31,076 bases of DNA from the IMG/VR virus record IMGVR_UViG_3300009130_000092, positions 1 to 31,076 of that record, one strand, 5' to 3'. This DNA comes from a virus. Position numbers and translations under genes: made by a program. The stretch's first letter is position 1, and each line of letters begins with the position of its first letter. Under the pieces are notes generated by a model, which was given only the letters and a program-made list of their open reading frames with translations, did no database searches and had not been told where the DNA came from. This document shows, one piece after another, positions 7,556-14,930 of this stretch.

Positions 7556-7780
7556 TCATCTTTTTCGCCGTCTTTCTTCTTTAGCTCTTCGTTGCTCACT
7601 CTTTTTCCTTTTCAGTCGCTTTTCCACTGAGGGCTTTTTATAAGTGCTAAATTTTTTAGATTCACGAAGGAGTTGGTGGACACCTTGCTTTTTGCACGCT
7701 CGCGAAAAGCGACGAATAAGAGAAGCCGTCGTCTCTCCAGGGCGCAATTCCACTCCTGCGTGTGTAGCCCGTTCCTTCAT
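7556..7780 (-). CDS. rpsU: Phage-encoded ribosomal protein bS21
   Basis: A 74-aa very basic protein resembling bacterial small-subunit protein bS21. Bacterial bS21 has the layout E-x-x-D-x-A-L-R-R-F-x-R-x-x-E-K-x-G, then an arginine-rich tail; here residues 11-34 read ELRPGETTASLIRRFSRACK and KQGV, followed by YKKPSVEKRLKRKKSEQRR and a K/R tail. Length matches the family (about 65-75 aa). bS21 is added late to the 30S subunit near the anti-Shine-Dalgarno end of 16S rRNA and affects initiation. Viral copies are known from aquatic phages. The start forms TAATG with the preceding gene's stop, so it is made with the late head genes. A virion role is not excluded. Confidence 0.92.
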   Translation of the reverse strand: MKERATHAGVELRPGETTASLIRRFSRACKKQGVHQLLRESKKFSTYKKPSVEKRLKRKKSEQRRAKEERRRKR

Positions 7781-8205
7781 TATTTCTTCCCCTCATTGAG
7801 ACGTTTCCAGATACTACCAGCATTTCCTGCTAAAGAAGAAATATCAACACCAGGGTCATCAGATGCAACCCCACTCAAGGGTCCGCCTGCGCCGCCAGAT
7901 TTAGAGGGGGTGCCTCGGTCACTCAAGGGAGCGGTGCCCGCAAATACATCCACATCCCCTCCAATGGACTTGAGGAGGCGTTTCTTTGCTTCTTCTAATT
8001 GCTGCTTTGCGGCAGAATTGTCAGGGACGGACGGGGGGGTAGGAGCAGCCTGCTCCTTAGAAACCTCGGTTGCCGATGCGGTTGAGGAAGTTCCTTTTAC
8101 AACCTCTTTGATAAGAACGGATATTACCCCTTCTTCTAACAAAGCCTCTTGAATACATTCCTTGACAATTGGCTTGAGGATTTTCTTTAACTCTGATTTC
8201 TTCAT
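7780..8205 (-). CDS. Small head-region protein, unknown (141 aa)
   Basis: No named family. The N-terminal 38 residues (MKKSELKKILKPIVKECIQE to VVKG) form a charged amphipathic helix pair. The rest is low-complexity, rich in A, S, P, G, with a short helix (QQLEEAKKRLLKS) and a closing WKRLNEGKK. The ATG overlaps the protease stop as ATGA, preceded by GAGGAG. The helix-plus-disordered build and the place after the protease suggest a prohead-internal or core protein, in the spirit of T4 gp67/gp68, but the sequence does not prove this. Confidence 0.75.
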   Translation of the reverse strand: MKKSELKKILKPIVKECIQEALLEEGVISVLIKEVVKGTSSTASATEVSKEQAAPTPPSVPDNSAAKQQLEEAKKRLLKSIGGDVDVFAGTAPLSDRGTPSKSGGAGGPLSGVASDDPGVDISSLAGNAGSIWKRLNEGKK

Positions 8206-8819
8206 CGCTCCTCTTTCACATCTGCTACGATATCATTAATAAGCCTGTTGATTTTATCGGCTTTCGTGATGATGTTCGGCTCTAAATTCTTAGCCTCTTT
8301 TACCATAAAGGCTCCCGTAGTTGAAGGTTCTGAAACAAAATCAAAGCAAATGAGCTGGAAGTCATCTTCTACTACAATGCCGGTTGCCCCTTCTCGAACC
8401 GAGCCGAGACCTCGTGAAGAAATGCCAAGCTTGACACCAGACTCTACAAGAGAGCGCAAGATCTTACCGGAGGGGGTTTCAAGGAGCTTGACTTTACCAA
8501 GCACATCTTTGCCGTCCCACCAAATCTCAGTAACAAGGTGTGAAGCGTTCTTTAGATTCACTACTGAATCGTCGGGGTGATCAAGCTCACCAAGGGCGCG
8601 GCGCTCTTTAACGAGCTTTTTATAATTATTTACTTCGCGCTCTAAGATGTGTTGGGGATATACTCTCCCGTTGCCATTTTTAGCTTCGGCTCGTTGCATT
8701 ATGCCAGATAAATACATGGCACCGTTTGCTACTTCGCGCTTTTCTTCCTCTGTCAAAAGATCTTGACAGACACCACCTTCGCACAATTCATAATATTCTC
8801 GTAAAAGCTTTTTAGACAT
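8202..8819 (-). CDS. 21: Prohead maturation protease, gp21-like (205 aa)
   Basis: Serine protease of the T4 gp21 type (herpesvirus-assemblin fold) that degrades the scaffold and trims the capsid protein during head maturation. Visible family blocks are GRVYPQHILEREV (51-63), ALGELDHP with the probable catalytic His81, NLKNASHLVTEIWW (88-101), KLLETPSGKILRSLVESG, GISSRGLGSV with the probable catalytic Ser134 or Ser135, and FDFVSEPSTTGA with Asp160. Length is close to T4 gp21 (212 aa). The ATG has GAGG upstream and overlaps the end of a 46-codon microgene by eight bases. Its substrates, scaffold and capsid, are encoded about 6.5 kb downstream instead of next door as in T4. Confidence 0.95.
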   Translation of the reverse strand: MSKKLLREYYELCEGGVCQDLLTEEEKREVANGAMYLSGIMQRAEAKNGNGRVYPQHILEREVNNYKKLVKERRALGELDHPDDSVVNLKNASHLVTEIWWDGKDVLGKVKLLETPSGKILRSLVESGVKLGISSRGLGSVREGATGIVVEDDFQLICFDFVSEPSTTGAFMVKEAKNLEPNIITKADKINRLINDIVADVKEER

Positions 8820-8952
8820 TTGTTATCATCCTCGTAAAAGCGGGCGCGACCCGCGTGGTTATGCTACCCTTGCAGCAGCGCCGGACTGGCTGGAGTGCCC
8901 ACTTTGTCATCTTCGTTCGCGTCTCAACTGTCTTCATGCTAACCTGCCTCAT
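8812..8952 (-). CDS. Putative 46-aa basic microprotein between membrane protein and protease
   Basis: This ORF fills an otherwise unexplained 132-base gap. Its ATG forms TAATG with the stop of the 95-aa membrane protein, the same junction seen at 6710, 7780 and 30424. Its stop overlaps the protease start by eight bases. The chain reads MRQVSMKTVETRTKMTKWAL, then PVRRCCKGSITTRVAPAF and RMITNV; it is strongly basic with one CC pair. T4 has small core proteins (67, 68) between portal and protease, so a prohead-core role is possible. No ribosome site is obvious, so it would depend on coupling. The alternative is a GC-richer spacer; homologue search would decide. Confidence 0.5.
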   Translation of the reverse strand: MRQVSMKTVETRTKMTKWALQPVRRCCKGSITTRVAPAFTRMITNV

Positions 8953-9239
8953 TAGTTGTTTTTAATATTAAGCCCAGTATCTCCAAATAGCATGTTCAGA
9001 ATATATGAAGTCCCTGAACTCAAGCACCCTAAAAGGAGAGCGTTGGCAAAATTATAATCAAAACTAAATAGTTCTGTAGAACCGTTTATACTAAACAAAA
9101 AAAGACCTACCCAGAAGCCCACACACATGGGGCAAGAAAAAAAATAATGGGAAGGTCTAATGCGATCCAGTATTTTAGCATAACACAAAATTTGTGTTAA
9201 ACCATATGAACAAAGAATAAAGTATATGAGACCAAGCAC
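8952..9239 (-). CDS. Small membrane protein with CPMC motif (95 aa, GTG start)
   Basis: A hydrophobic protein with about three membrane segments (residues about 2-20, 40-52, 64-84). Between the first two lies FFSCPMCVGFWVG; this C-x-x-C-x-G-F-W motif resembles the DUF1360 type of small phage and bacterial membrane proteins of unknown function. The start is GTG with GGAG seven bases upstream; no ATG is available early in the frame. It lies inside the head-assembly run, between the portal group and the protease. T4 proheads start on the inner membrane with the help of the membrane protein gp40, so an anchoring role is an attractive but unproven idea. Lysis functions are less likely by position. 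Confidence 0.78.
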   Translation of the reverse strand: MLGLIYFILCSYGLTQILCYAKILDRIRPSHYFFSCPMCVGFWVGLFLFSINGSTELFSFDYNFANALLLGCLSSGTSYILNMLFGDTGLNIKNN

Positions 9240-9260
9240 AGCCTCGCTCCTTTCGTTATA

Positions 9261-9824
9261 TTACTTTTTGTTTTCGGCAACACCACGCACATACGGTGAC
9301 GGATAGCCACCGGGAGGGATACTTCCCTTGATAGGCTCCTCAGGAACCTTTCCAAGTGCGGTAGTTTCAGATGAAGGTGGGTCAGTCAGTTGATTATCGC
9401 CATACTGGTCGTAAGCTTTTTCCCACTCATAGTACGGCATTTCTTCTTCCATAAACCGTCCAATGGTGAATAGCGCAATCTCTACTGCATCCCTGCCATC
9501 TTCGAGAAGCGGATAAGCAGCTTCTAAAGAAGCATATACATTTCCGCCTTGAATACTGTCAGGATAAATTACACCCTTGTCTCGTAAATAATCAAAAAGA
9601 CGACTTTGGGCTTCGTAAACGCTGTCTGACATAGACTCCTTTGATAAGGCTAAAATTTTATTAGCTTTGGGGATAATGATGATATCGATTTCCGAATGAT
9701 CTCGTATCAGCAACTCTCCCGCCAGTGTCTTCCTCACATTGATCTCTAAAGAGATCTGAGGTACTTTTTCTGCCTTCAGTGTTGATGGTGCTTGAGGGGC
9801 ACCTACTGCAACTTTGATACTCAT
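9261..9824 (-). CDS. Conserved-type head-region protein, unknown (187 aa)
   Basis: Not recognised. The start forms ATGA with the stop of the 278-aa gene and has GAGG nine bases before it. Residues about 20-60 are beta-rich (PQISLEINVRKTLAGELLIR, then DIIIIPKANKILAL), about 65-135 are helical (YEAQSRLFDYLRDKGVIY, then AVEIALFTIGRFMEEEMPYY), and the last 40 are proline- and glycine-rich and probably flexible. It has no membrane segment. Position between portal and protease suggests a role in prohead assembly. The function is open. Confidence 0.75.
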   Translation of the reverse strand: MSIKVAVGAPQAPSTLKAEKVPQISLEINVRKTLAGELLIRDHSEIDIIIIPKANKILALSKESMSDSVYEAQSRLFDYLRDKGVIYPDSIQGGNVYASLEAAYPLLEDGRDAVEIALFTIGRFMEEEMPYYEWEKAYDQYGDNQLTDPPSSETTALGKVPEEPIKGSIPPGGYPSPYVRGVAENKK

Positions 9825-10657
9825 GACTTCACAACCTCGTCAGCCAAAGCCTGTACCTTTAGTACGCGACGCAAAGCCTCTTCGTCTAGTTGCTTTTCCT
9901 TTATAGAATCAAGGCACTCTAAAACTACTTTTAACTTCTCGCGCATTTCCCCATCATTCGTAATTTCTTCCATATTCGATGCTTCAGAGAGTACGGTGCG
10001 GAGACGACCGACCTCCTCGTTGATGAAAGCCTTTAAAGATAGGGCGTTATCTGCAAAAGAAGAAATATAGCGAGACAACAACTCCTTCTGCTCCGCAAGA
10101 AGCCCGTGTTCATACTTTTCATTAAACTTCTGGACAAAAGAGGTGTAAACCAAATTGTCGACATGCTCAATACGCTGTTCCGTCACTTCATCCTTTGCCG
10201 TGATAAAAGATGCGATCTTTTCCTGTAGCAGTGAGCGTTCCTGTACTGTAACAGTTGGGCTAAAAAGTTGAGCAATTGTTGCAAGGCTCTTATAATGGGG
10301 GACGAAATTAGAATAAATAGAAGGTCCAAGATTCTTATTTATTCTCTTGATAAGATCAGTCTGCTCATTAAATATTTTTGTTGAATTCAAGCGACGCTGT
10401 GAATCACACACATTGAAGATTAGGGTGCGTGCCGTGTCCTCGGAAGATTGTTTTTCTTCGTACAAGGCTTTATATAACACCAACTCTTGGTAAAGGCTTG
10501 TGCTTTTAGAAAAGCATTCCTTAATTAGCGAAATTGCTGCCTCTTTCCGGTCCTCATCCTGATTCACGATCGACTTTGTCGCTTCCATGACTAGGGCTTC
10601 GAACAGAAAAGCGGTATTTCTTTTCTTATTATGACGAAACTTTGTCTTTTTGGTCAT
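9821..10657 (-). CDS. Helical prohead-core candidate (278 aa)
   Basis: Unknown family. The N-terminus is basic (MTKKTKFRHNKKRNTAFLFEALVMEATK) and the rest is almost entirely helical, with charged heptad-like stretches, ending VLKVQALADEVVKS. The start has GAGAGG and lies 29 bases inside the end of the portal gene, so the two are co-translated. In T4 the gene after the portal encodes core protein gp67. This protein is much longer than that, but the all-helical charged make-up suits a core or scaffold helper. I cannot show homology to gp67 or gp68 by eye. Confidence 0.75.
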   Translation of the reverse strand: MTKKTKFRHNKKRNTAFLFEALVMEATKSIVNQDEDRKEAAISLIKECFSKSTSLYQELVLYKALYEEKQSSEDTARTLIFNVCDSQRRLNSTKIFNEQTDLIKRINKNLGPSIYSNFVPHYKSLATIAQLFSPTVTVQERSLLQEKIASFITAKDEVTEQRIEHVDNLVYTSFVQKFNEKYEHGLLAEQKELLSRYISSFADNALSLKAFINEEVGRLRTVLSEASNMEEITNDGEMREKLKVVLECLDSIKEKQLDEEALRRVLKVQALADEVVKS

Positions 10658-12575
10658 TATTTTTCCTCTCTAAGTTTGAAATCAACTGCTCTACTTCTCG
10701 ACTGACTTCAAAAATTCTTTTTTCGTTCTTATCTTCACGGTTCTGAGTTTCTTCCGTGATGCCTTTCCCTAACGAGTTGAGGGAATCCAAGCCCTTGAAG
10801 ATGTTACGCGATGCCGAACTTGCAACCTCGCGCCCATATTGCGCCTTCATATTACGCTGGCGGGCTCCCATGTCTCTCTTGTCAGTTGTAACTGGAGTAT
10901 ACATCTTCCCCTTGGCACCAGGAGTTGTATAAGGTTCTCTCTTCGCAGGAGCGGCGAGTAATGTTTCATCATCATCTTCTACCGGCTCATCAATATCAAG
11001 ATCCAAATCATCTTCCCCCACGTCCAAGTCTAGATCATCGCCACCCATGTCTTCGGCGGAACCGCCACCGGCTGAGTCAAGCCCAAAACTTCCTTCACCT
11101 ATACCACCGCCAGCACCTTCTGAGATGTCGTCCTCTATCTTGCCCAGAGTGGCATTAAATTTACGATCATAAAACATTTCTCTCTCGTTACGAAGAATTT
11201 CTTCATCCGACAGCGAGAAGATATTTTGTGCAACCCATCGACGGCTAAAATAACCCTCAGTCGCGCTGGAAGCTACATCAAACTTGGTGCGGAGCTGTTC
11301 CAGGTGTTGCATCTCCGCAATTTGAGAAGGATTATTTAGTTTCAAATGAAAGTTAAGTAAATCTTCGCCGCGGAATCCCAAAGTGTAAAGATGGACAATA
11401 CCCACCTTTTCCAATTCAGAAACCACAGAACGCTGCAATCGCTGAATGGTGCGGGCAAAACGAATATCCTTCTGCGCTAAAGTAGTCTTATCCTCATCTG
11501 CCCCTTCTCCGCGAGACAAGTAAGATTGTGGAACCTTCAGTGCAGAAAAAAGCTTGTCGCGTAAATATTTTACATCATCAATAGAGCCCTGGTTGTTCCC
11601 TCCTGCCAGCGTTTCAATCCGAGTAGAACTGCCTTGTCCTCGTACCGGCAAGTAATAGTCTTCGTCAACCGACATAGGGTTGTAGCGGAGATCAACTCTG
11701 CCGGTATTGGGATCGACAACTTGGTTGCGCTTCATTTGAGTCATCGCCTTTTGCATATATTGCTCAACATCGTCAGGGGCAATATTACCTACATCAAGGT
11801 AAAAAACGCGGCGCTCAGGGGCGCGAACAATTCTATAGCTCATCATCGCGTCTTCTAGCAAAGTAAGCTGACGCCAGATTCGGCGGGCAGGCTCTAGAAC
11901 CGAAGAGCCATAAGGGGCATATTTATCATGCCCTAAAATACGAAAGTGGGCAACCTGCCAATTCTCGAAAGTCAAGCCAGCCGCATTCCACTGGTATTGT
12001 ACATAATTGGGATTTGTAGGGTCTTCCCCTTCTAGGCGCTCAATCTCAGAACTAGGAAGCCCGATAGCATTACGCACACCTGCGGTATCATCAATATCAA
12101 GATAGAGAAAAAAGTCGCCATACTTGCACATGGTTCGACTCCATCCAAATAAATTAAAATCAATATTGAGCACCTGATGGTACAAGGTCATGAGTACTGA
12201 TTTGATCTCTTCGTTAGGACAGTCAATGGTGAGCAAAGGCTGCAACTGATTAGAAGTGGTCATTTCGTCGGCGTAAATATCCAAAGCGGAAGCAATTTCG
12301 GGCGTAAACTCCATTTGCTGAAAATCTACATATCTCTCTGCACGCATTTGGTTAAGCATATACCCGCTATTGAGAGAGTCAAACGGGTTATACGCCGTCT
12401 TCTTAAATTGTTGACCGCTGGGTGTTGTGAACCGGCTTCCGTAATTGGAGTAATAACGCTTTCGCCCTCGAACGATGTCTTGACGCCGGTAATTTACGAT
12501 AGGACCAGAAAAAAGCCGAGTAAGCCTCTTGAAGAGAGTAGAATCAGAGTTCTTGGGGTTGTCATTGTTATCCAT
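10629..12575 (-). CDS. 20: Portal vertex protein, gp20-like (648 aa)
   Basis: Forms the dodecameric ring at the tail vertex through which DNA is packaged and to which the terminase docks. T4 gp20 landmarks are visible: IASALDIYADEMTT (94-107), NLFGWSRTMCKYGDFFLYLD (141-160), APERRVFYLDVGNI (252-265), DEDYYLPVRGQGSSTRIETL (304-323) and IDDVKYLRDKLFSALKVPQS (332-351). T4 gp20 has 524 residues; here about 120 extra follow residue 480: a glycine-rich linker, a run of Asp/Glu (509-537, twice DDLDLD) and a basic, partly helical tail. The start ATG is six bases after the terminase stop, with only a weak GGG-rich site. The gene order terminase-portal without sheath and tube genes differs from T4. Confidence 0.95.
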   Translation of the reverse strand: MDNNDNPKNSDSTLFKRLTRLFSGPIVNYRRQDIVRGRKRYYSNYGSRFTTPSGQQFKKTAYNPFDSLNSGYMLNQMRAERYVDFQQMEFTPEIASALDIYADEMTTSNQLQPLLTIDCPNEEIKSVLMTLYHQVLNIDFNLFGWSRTMCKYGDFFLYLDIDDTAGVRNAIGLPSSEIERLEGEDPTNPNYVQYQWNAAGLTFENWQVAHFRILGHDKYAPYGSSVLEPARRIWRQLTLLEDAMMSYRIVRAPERRVFYLDVGNIAPDDVEQYMQKAMTQMKRNQVVDPNTGRVDLRYNPMSVDEDYYLPVRGQGSSTRIETLAGGNNQGSIDDVKYLRDKLFSALKVPQSYLSRGEGADEDKTTLAQKDIRFARTIQRLQRSVVSELEKVGIVHLYTLGFRGEDLLNFHLKLNNPSQIAEMQHLEQLRTKFDVASSATEGYFSRRWVAQNIFSLSDEEILRNEREMFYDRKFNATLGKIEDDISEGAGGGIGEGSFGLDSAGGGSAEDMGGDDLDLDVGEDDLDLDIDEPVEDDDETLLAAPAKREPYTTPGAKGKMYTPVTTDKRDMGARQRNMKAQYGREVASSASRNIFKGLDSLNSLGKGITEETQNREDKNEKRIFEVSREVEQLISNLERKNNDQKDKVSS

Positions 12576-12581
12576 ATTTTT

Positions 12582-14165
12582 TTACCCTTTATAAAGCCAC
12601 CTAAATTCTTGCATTTCTTGGAATTGAGGAGAATGTTTGACGTCAGCAGACGATGGCTTATATCCTACCATACCTTTGACTGAAGTGTTAAGAGATCTTC
12701 GCGAAGAAGTAATACCCCCTAACAATGCTTTAGTGTATTCCGCGTCACGATGGTTGTTGGTCAAAACAGTTTCACGGACCCAACACGCAATTGAGGCAGC
12801 GAGTACCAAGTCATCGTTATACCCCTTCATCGCTTCTGGCTTCCCGTTGTTCCATACAAATGTTTTGATCTCGTTCAAAAGCCTTAAAGACTTGATGTTA
12901 ATTAGTCCATTTCTGATGAATTCCTCTAACTTGGCAATAATAAGAGGTCGGGTCTTCATTGATGTGGTAAAACCGGGCACGCTATTGCTTGCATAAGAAG
13001 CGTCTACGGGCGACAAGTATTCGTGGGTTCCTTTAACAGAATAATAAATATTAGGATATTCCATCTCTTGTAATTTACTCAAGACCGCATAACCTATGTT
13101 ATTATTCTCAACAACCAGCATACAGTCCCCATATTCTTTTCCAACATTATATAAGACTGTAGCAAACATATCAGGCTCGATACGACCTTGATACTCTGCC
13201 ACCTGCGACATTGTTGTGGTGTCGAAAATATGAAACGCTGAAAAGTCTTTTCCGTCGCCGCGGGCGACATCAGCCACAAGAAGATAAGCCCCCTCGGGCT
13301 GGTACTCTTCCCATATATGCAAATTTCTGTCAAACCCGGTGCGGTACTTAGGCTCGCACAGGATAGTTTGAAGCTTTTCAATACTTTCGGGATGAATGAC
13401 TGTTTCACCAGACATATTAAAGTTGCATTCCAACTCTTGAGCAATTTGACGACGAGACATATTCTTTGTTTCTCGCTCGAACCATTCTTCGTCACGATCG
13501 GGATGCGCTTGCCAGGGCAATCTAAAAGATTCAAAATCGTTTGTTCCCTCTTCTGCCCCCACATAAGTTTGATGAAACCAGTTCCCTACGCCATTCGGAG
13601 TGCTTAGGGCAATACATCGCCCTCCAGTGCTGAGGGTGGGGTATAAACCAGTCCACAGCTCATCTAAGCCTTGAATGTGTGCAGCCTCGTCAAGAACCAG
13701 AAGCGATAGTGCTTCGGAACGACCGGCGTCGAAACTTGTTGAAGAGGCTTTGATTTGAGAACCGTTAGAAAGCTCGAATGAAGTGCGGTTATCAATAGAA
13801 ATCGTTGCAATTTGCATCCATGAAGGAGTGCTCTTAACCAAACTTTTGACCTTCTTTACTAGATTGGCGGCTGTTTGAAACTTAGTAGCCATCACGATGA
13901 TATTTTTATCTCGATGAAAAAGCATCATCCAGGCAACATACCCAGCAACCACAGTAGAGATACCTAATTGCCGCGCCTTTAATATAACACTAAAGCGGTT
14001 CTCATTAAAACTGTTCAACAGATCCGTTTGATAATCATACGTCTTAAAAGGAACAGTCCCCTGCATAGGGTGTGAAATCTTCACATAGGTGTTCAGAAAA
14101 TAAGCGGGGTCTTTACCTGCTTTTATAATTTCCTTCAGAATATCTTGCTTGCTCATCTGCGACAT
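12582..14165 (-). CDS. 17: Terminase large subunit, gp17-like (527 aa)
   Basis: ATP-driven DNA packaging motor and headful nuclease. The ATPase half shows a variant Walker A, KARQLGIST (63-71), a Walker B, LLVLDE (155-160) with catalytic Glu160, and a coupling motif ALSTPNG (186-192). The nuclease half has the RNase H-like acids Asp299 (LVADVARGDG), Glu353 (VVENNNIG) and Asp451/Asp452 (GYNDDLVLAAS). T4 gp17 is 610 aa; this is on the short side but complete. Either the ATG at 14165 or the one three codons later could be used; no strong ribosome site separates them. The small subunit is not evident, although two small genes precede it. Confidence 0.97.
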   Translation of the reverse strand: MSQMSKQDILKEIIKAGKDPAYFLNTYVKISHPMQGTVPFKTYDYQTDLLNSFNENRFSVILKARQLGISTVVAGYVAWMMLFHRDKNIIVMATKFQTAANLVKKVKSLVKSTPSWMQIATISIDNRTSFELSNGSQIKASSTSFDAGRSEALSLLVLDEAAHIQGLDELWTGLYPTLSTGGRCIALSTPNGVGNWFHQTYVGAEEGTNDFESFRLPWQAHPDRDEEWFERETKNMSRRQIAQELECNFNMSGETVIHPESIEKLQTILCEPKYRTGFDRNLHIWEEYQPEGAYLLVADVARGDGKDFSAFHIFDTTTMSQVAEYQGRIEPDMFATVLYNVGKEYGDCMLVVENNNIGYAVLSKLQEMEYPNIYYSVKGTHEYLSPVDASYASNSVPGFTTSMKTRPLIIAKLEEFIRNGLINIKSLRLLNEIKTFVWNNGKPEAMKGYNDDLVLAASIACWVRETVLTNNHRDAEYTKALLGGITSSRRSLNTSVKGMVGYKPSSADVKHSPQFQEMQEFRWLYKG

Positions 14166-14175
14166 TCATGCTTCT

Positions 14176-14439
14176 CTACTCTTCCGTTGATTTGTTTTCA
14201 CGGAGCAAGCGCAAGATGTTCGCTAAGGTGTCTCGGGCGATGTCCTGAGGGAGCATCTGAACCACAGCCTCACCGGCATGTTGATAGTCACCACCATAGG
14301 CAGCAACGACCTCATCAAACATAGCGAATGTCTCGTCTGAAGGATCTTCGGCAAGAAGGGGGACCGAGGCTGAGTGGCTCTTGTGGCGTGCTACCTCTTC
14401 CTTGATAATTTGTTTAAGGCGTGCCTTTGTAATTCTCAT
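14176..14439 (-). CDS. Small protein before terminase, unknown (87 aa)
   Basis: Starts MRITKARLKQIIKEEVARHK, a basic amphipathic helix of a type often seen at the start of small phage proteins (compare KKSELKKILKPIVKE at 7780-8205). The middle is acidic (LLAEDPSDETFAMFDEVV) and the C-terminal half helical (DIARDTLANILRLLRE). The start overlaps the preceding stop as ATGA. It is in the position of a small terminase subunit but is shorter than T4 gp16 (164 aa) and has no clear helix-turn-helix, so the function is left open. Confidence 0.72.
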   Translation of the reverse strand: MRITKARLKQIIKEEVARHKSHSASVPLLAEDPSDETFAMFDEVVAAYGGDYQHAGEAVVQMLPQDIARDTLANILRLLRENKSTEE

Positions 14440-14930
14440 TTGTTGCCCCCTAAATCCAAAAACTTTTGTACATCGGCGCGAGCTTCGCGAGTGTTCACAG
14501 CCGCAGAGGCATCAGTAACACCTTCAATCCGATAAGCGCATGTAGCCTGAACCCAGGAGCGGAGGCGGCTGATTGTCTGAACGCGGACGTCGGACTCACC
14601 AACCTTTTCCAAGCGGAGTTCTTCGCCGGTCGATGCCTTATATTCCTTGGCGATGAACATCGCTACATCAGCAATAATTTGGGAAATATCGGTTTCAAAA
14701 TCCTTCTCGTGAACTTCCTTAAGGCGGACCTCACTATGATAGTTGATCTTCAAACGATCGCCATTGAACTGGATACCAAACCCATCCATAATTCCTCGTT
14801 GTGTAATGGGGGTAGGCTCTTCGCGGCGAAGACCTATTTTAACTAACTCGCCGTCGGCGTTAGTGGCTCCGTCGCGAGTATTCGCTACAATCTGTGAAAT
14901 CTCTCTCACTATATCATTTATTGTTGCCAT
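14436..14930 (-). CDS. Conserved-type structural or packaging protein, unknown (164 aa)
   Basis: MATINDIVREISQIVANTRD opens the chain, followed by a beta-rich core (VKIGLRREEP, then DGFGIQFNGDRLKINYHSEV), a helical stretch (DISQIIADVAMFIAKEYKAS), and a final RLRSWVQATCAYRIEG. The layout recalls a group of conserved hypothetical proteins in large myoviruses, from memory only. The ATG has AGAGGAA upstream and overlaps the zinc-cysteine gene by 17 bases. Its length equals that of T4 gp16 and it lies two genes before the terminase, but the beta-rich make-up does not match a small terminase, so I do not call it that. Confidence 0.75.
   Translation of the reverse strand: MATINDIVREISQIVANTRDGATNADGELVKIGLRREEPTPITQRGIMDGFGIQFNGDRLKINYHSEVRLKEVHEKDFETDISQIIADVAMFIAKEYKASTGEELRLEKVGESDVRVQTISRLRSWVQATCAYRIEGVTDASAAVNTREARADVQKFLDLGGNK

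Noticed and set aside
7509-7559. 16-codon ORF between bS21 and the 265-aa fibre gene, starting as ATGA on the bS21 stop and ending at the next ribosome site
   Set aside because: Too short to separate from chance. It may keep ribosomes moving between the genes but nothing proves translation.
8840-8854. GCGGG/CCCGC hairpin with TTTT on the minus strand, terminator-like, before the protease
   Set aside because: The stem is only five pairs, lies within the 46-codon ORF, and a stop here would cut off the protease and everything after it.
14436-14930. Small terminase subunit (same length as T4 gp16, close to the terminase)
   Set aside because: The predicted beta-rich core and absence of a helix-turn-helix or central coiled coil do not fit; length alone is not evidence.
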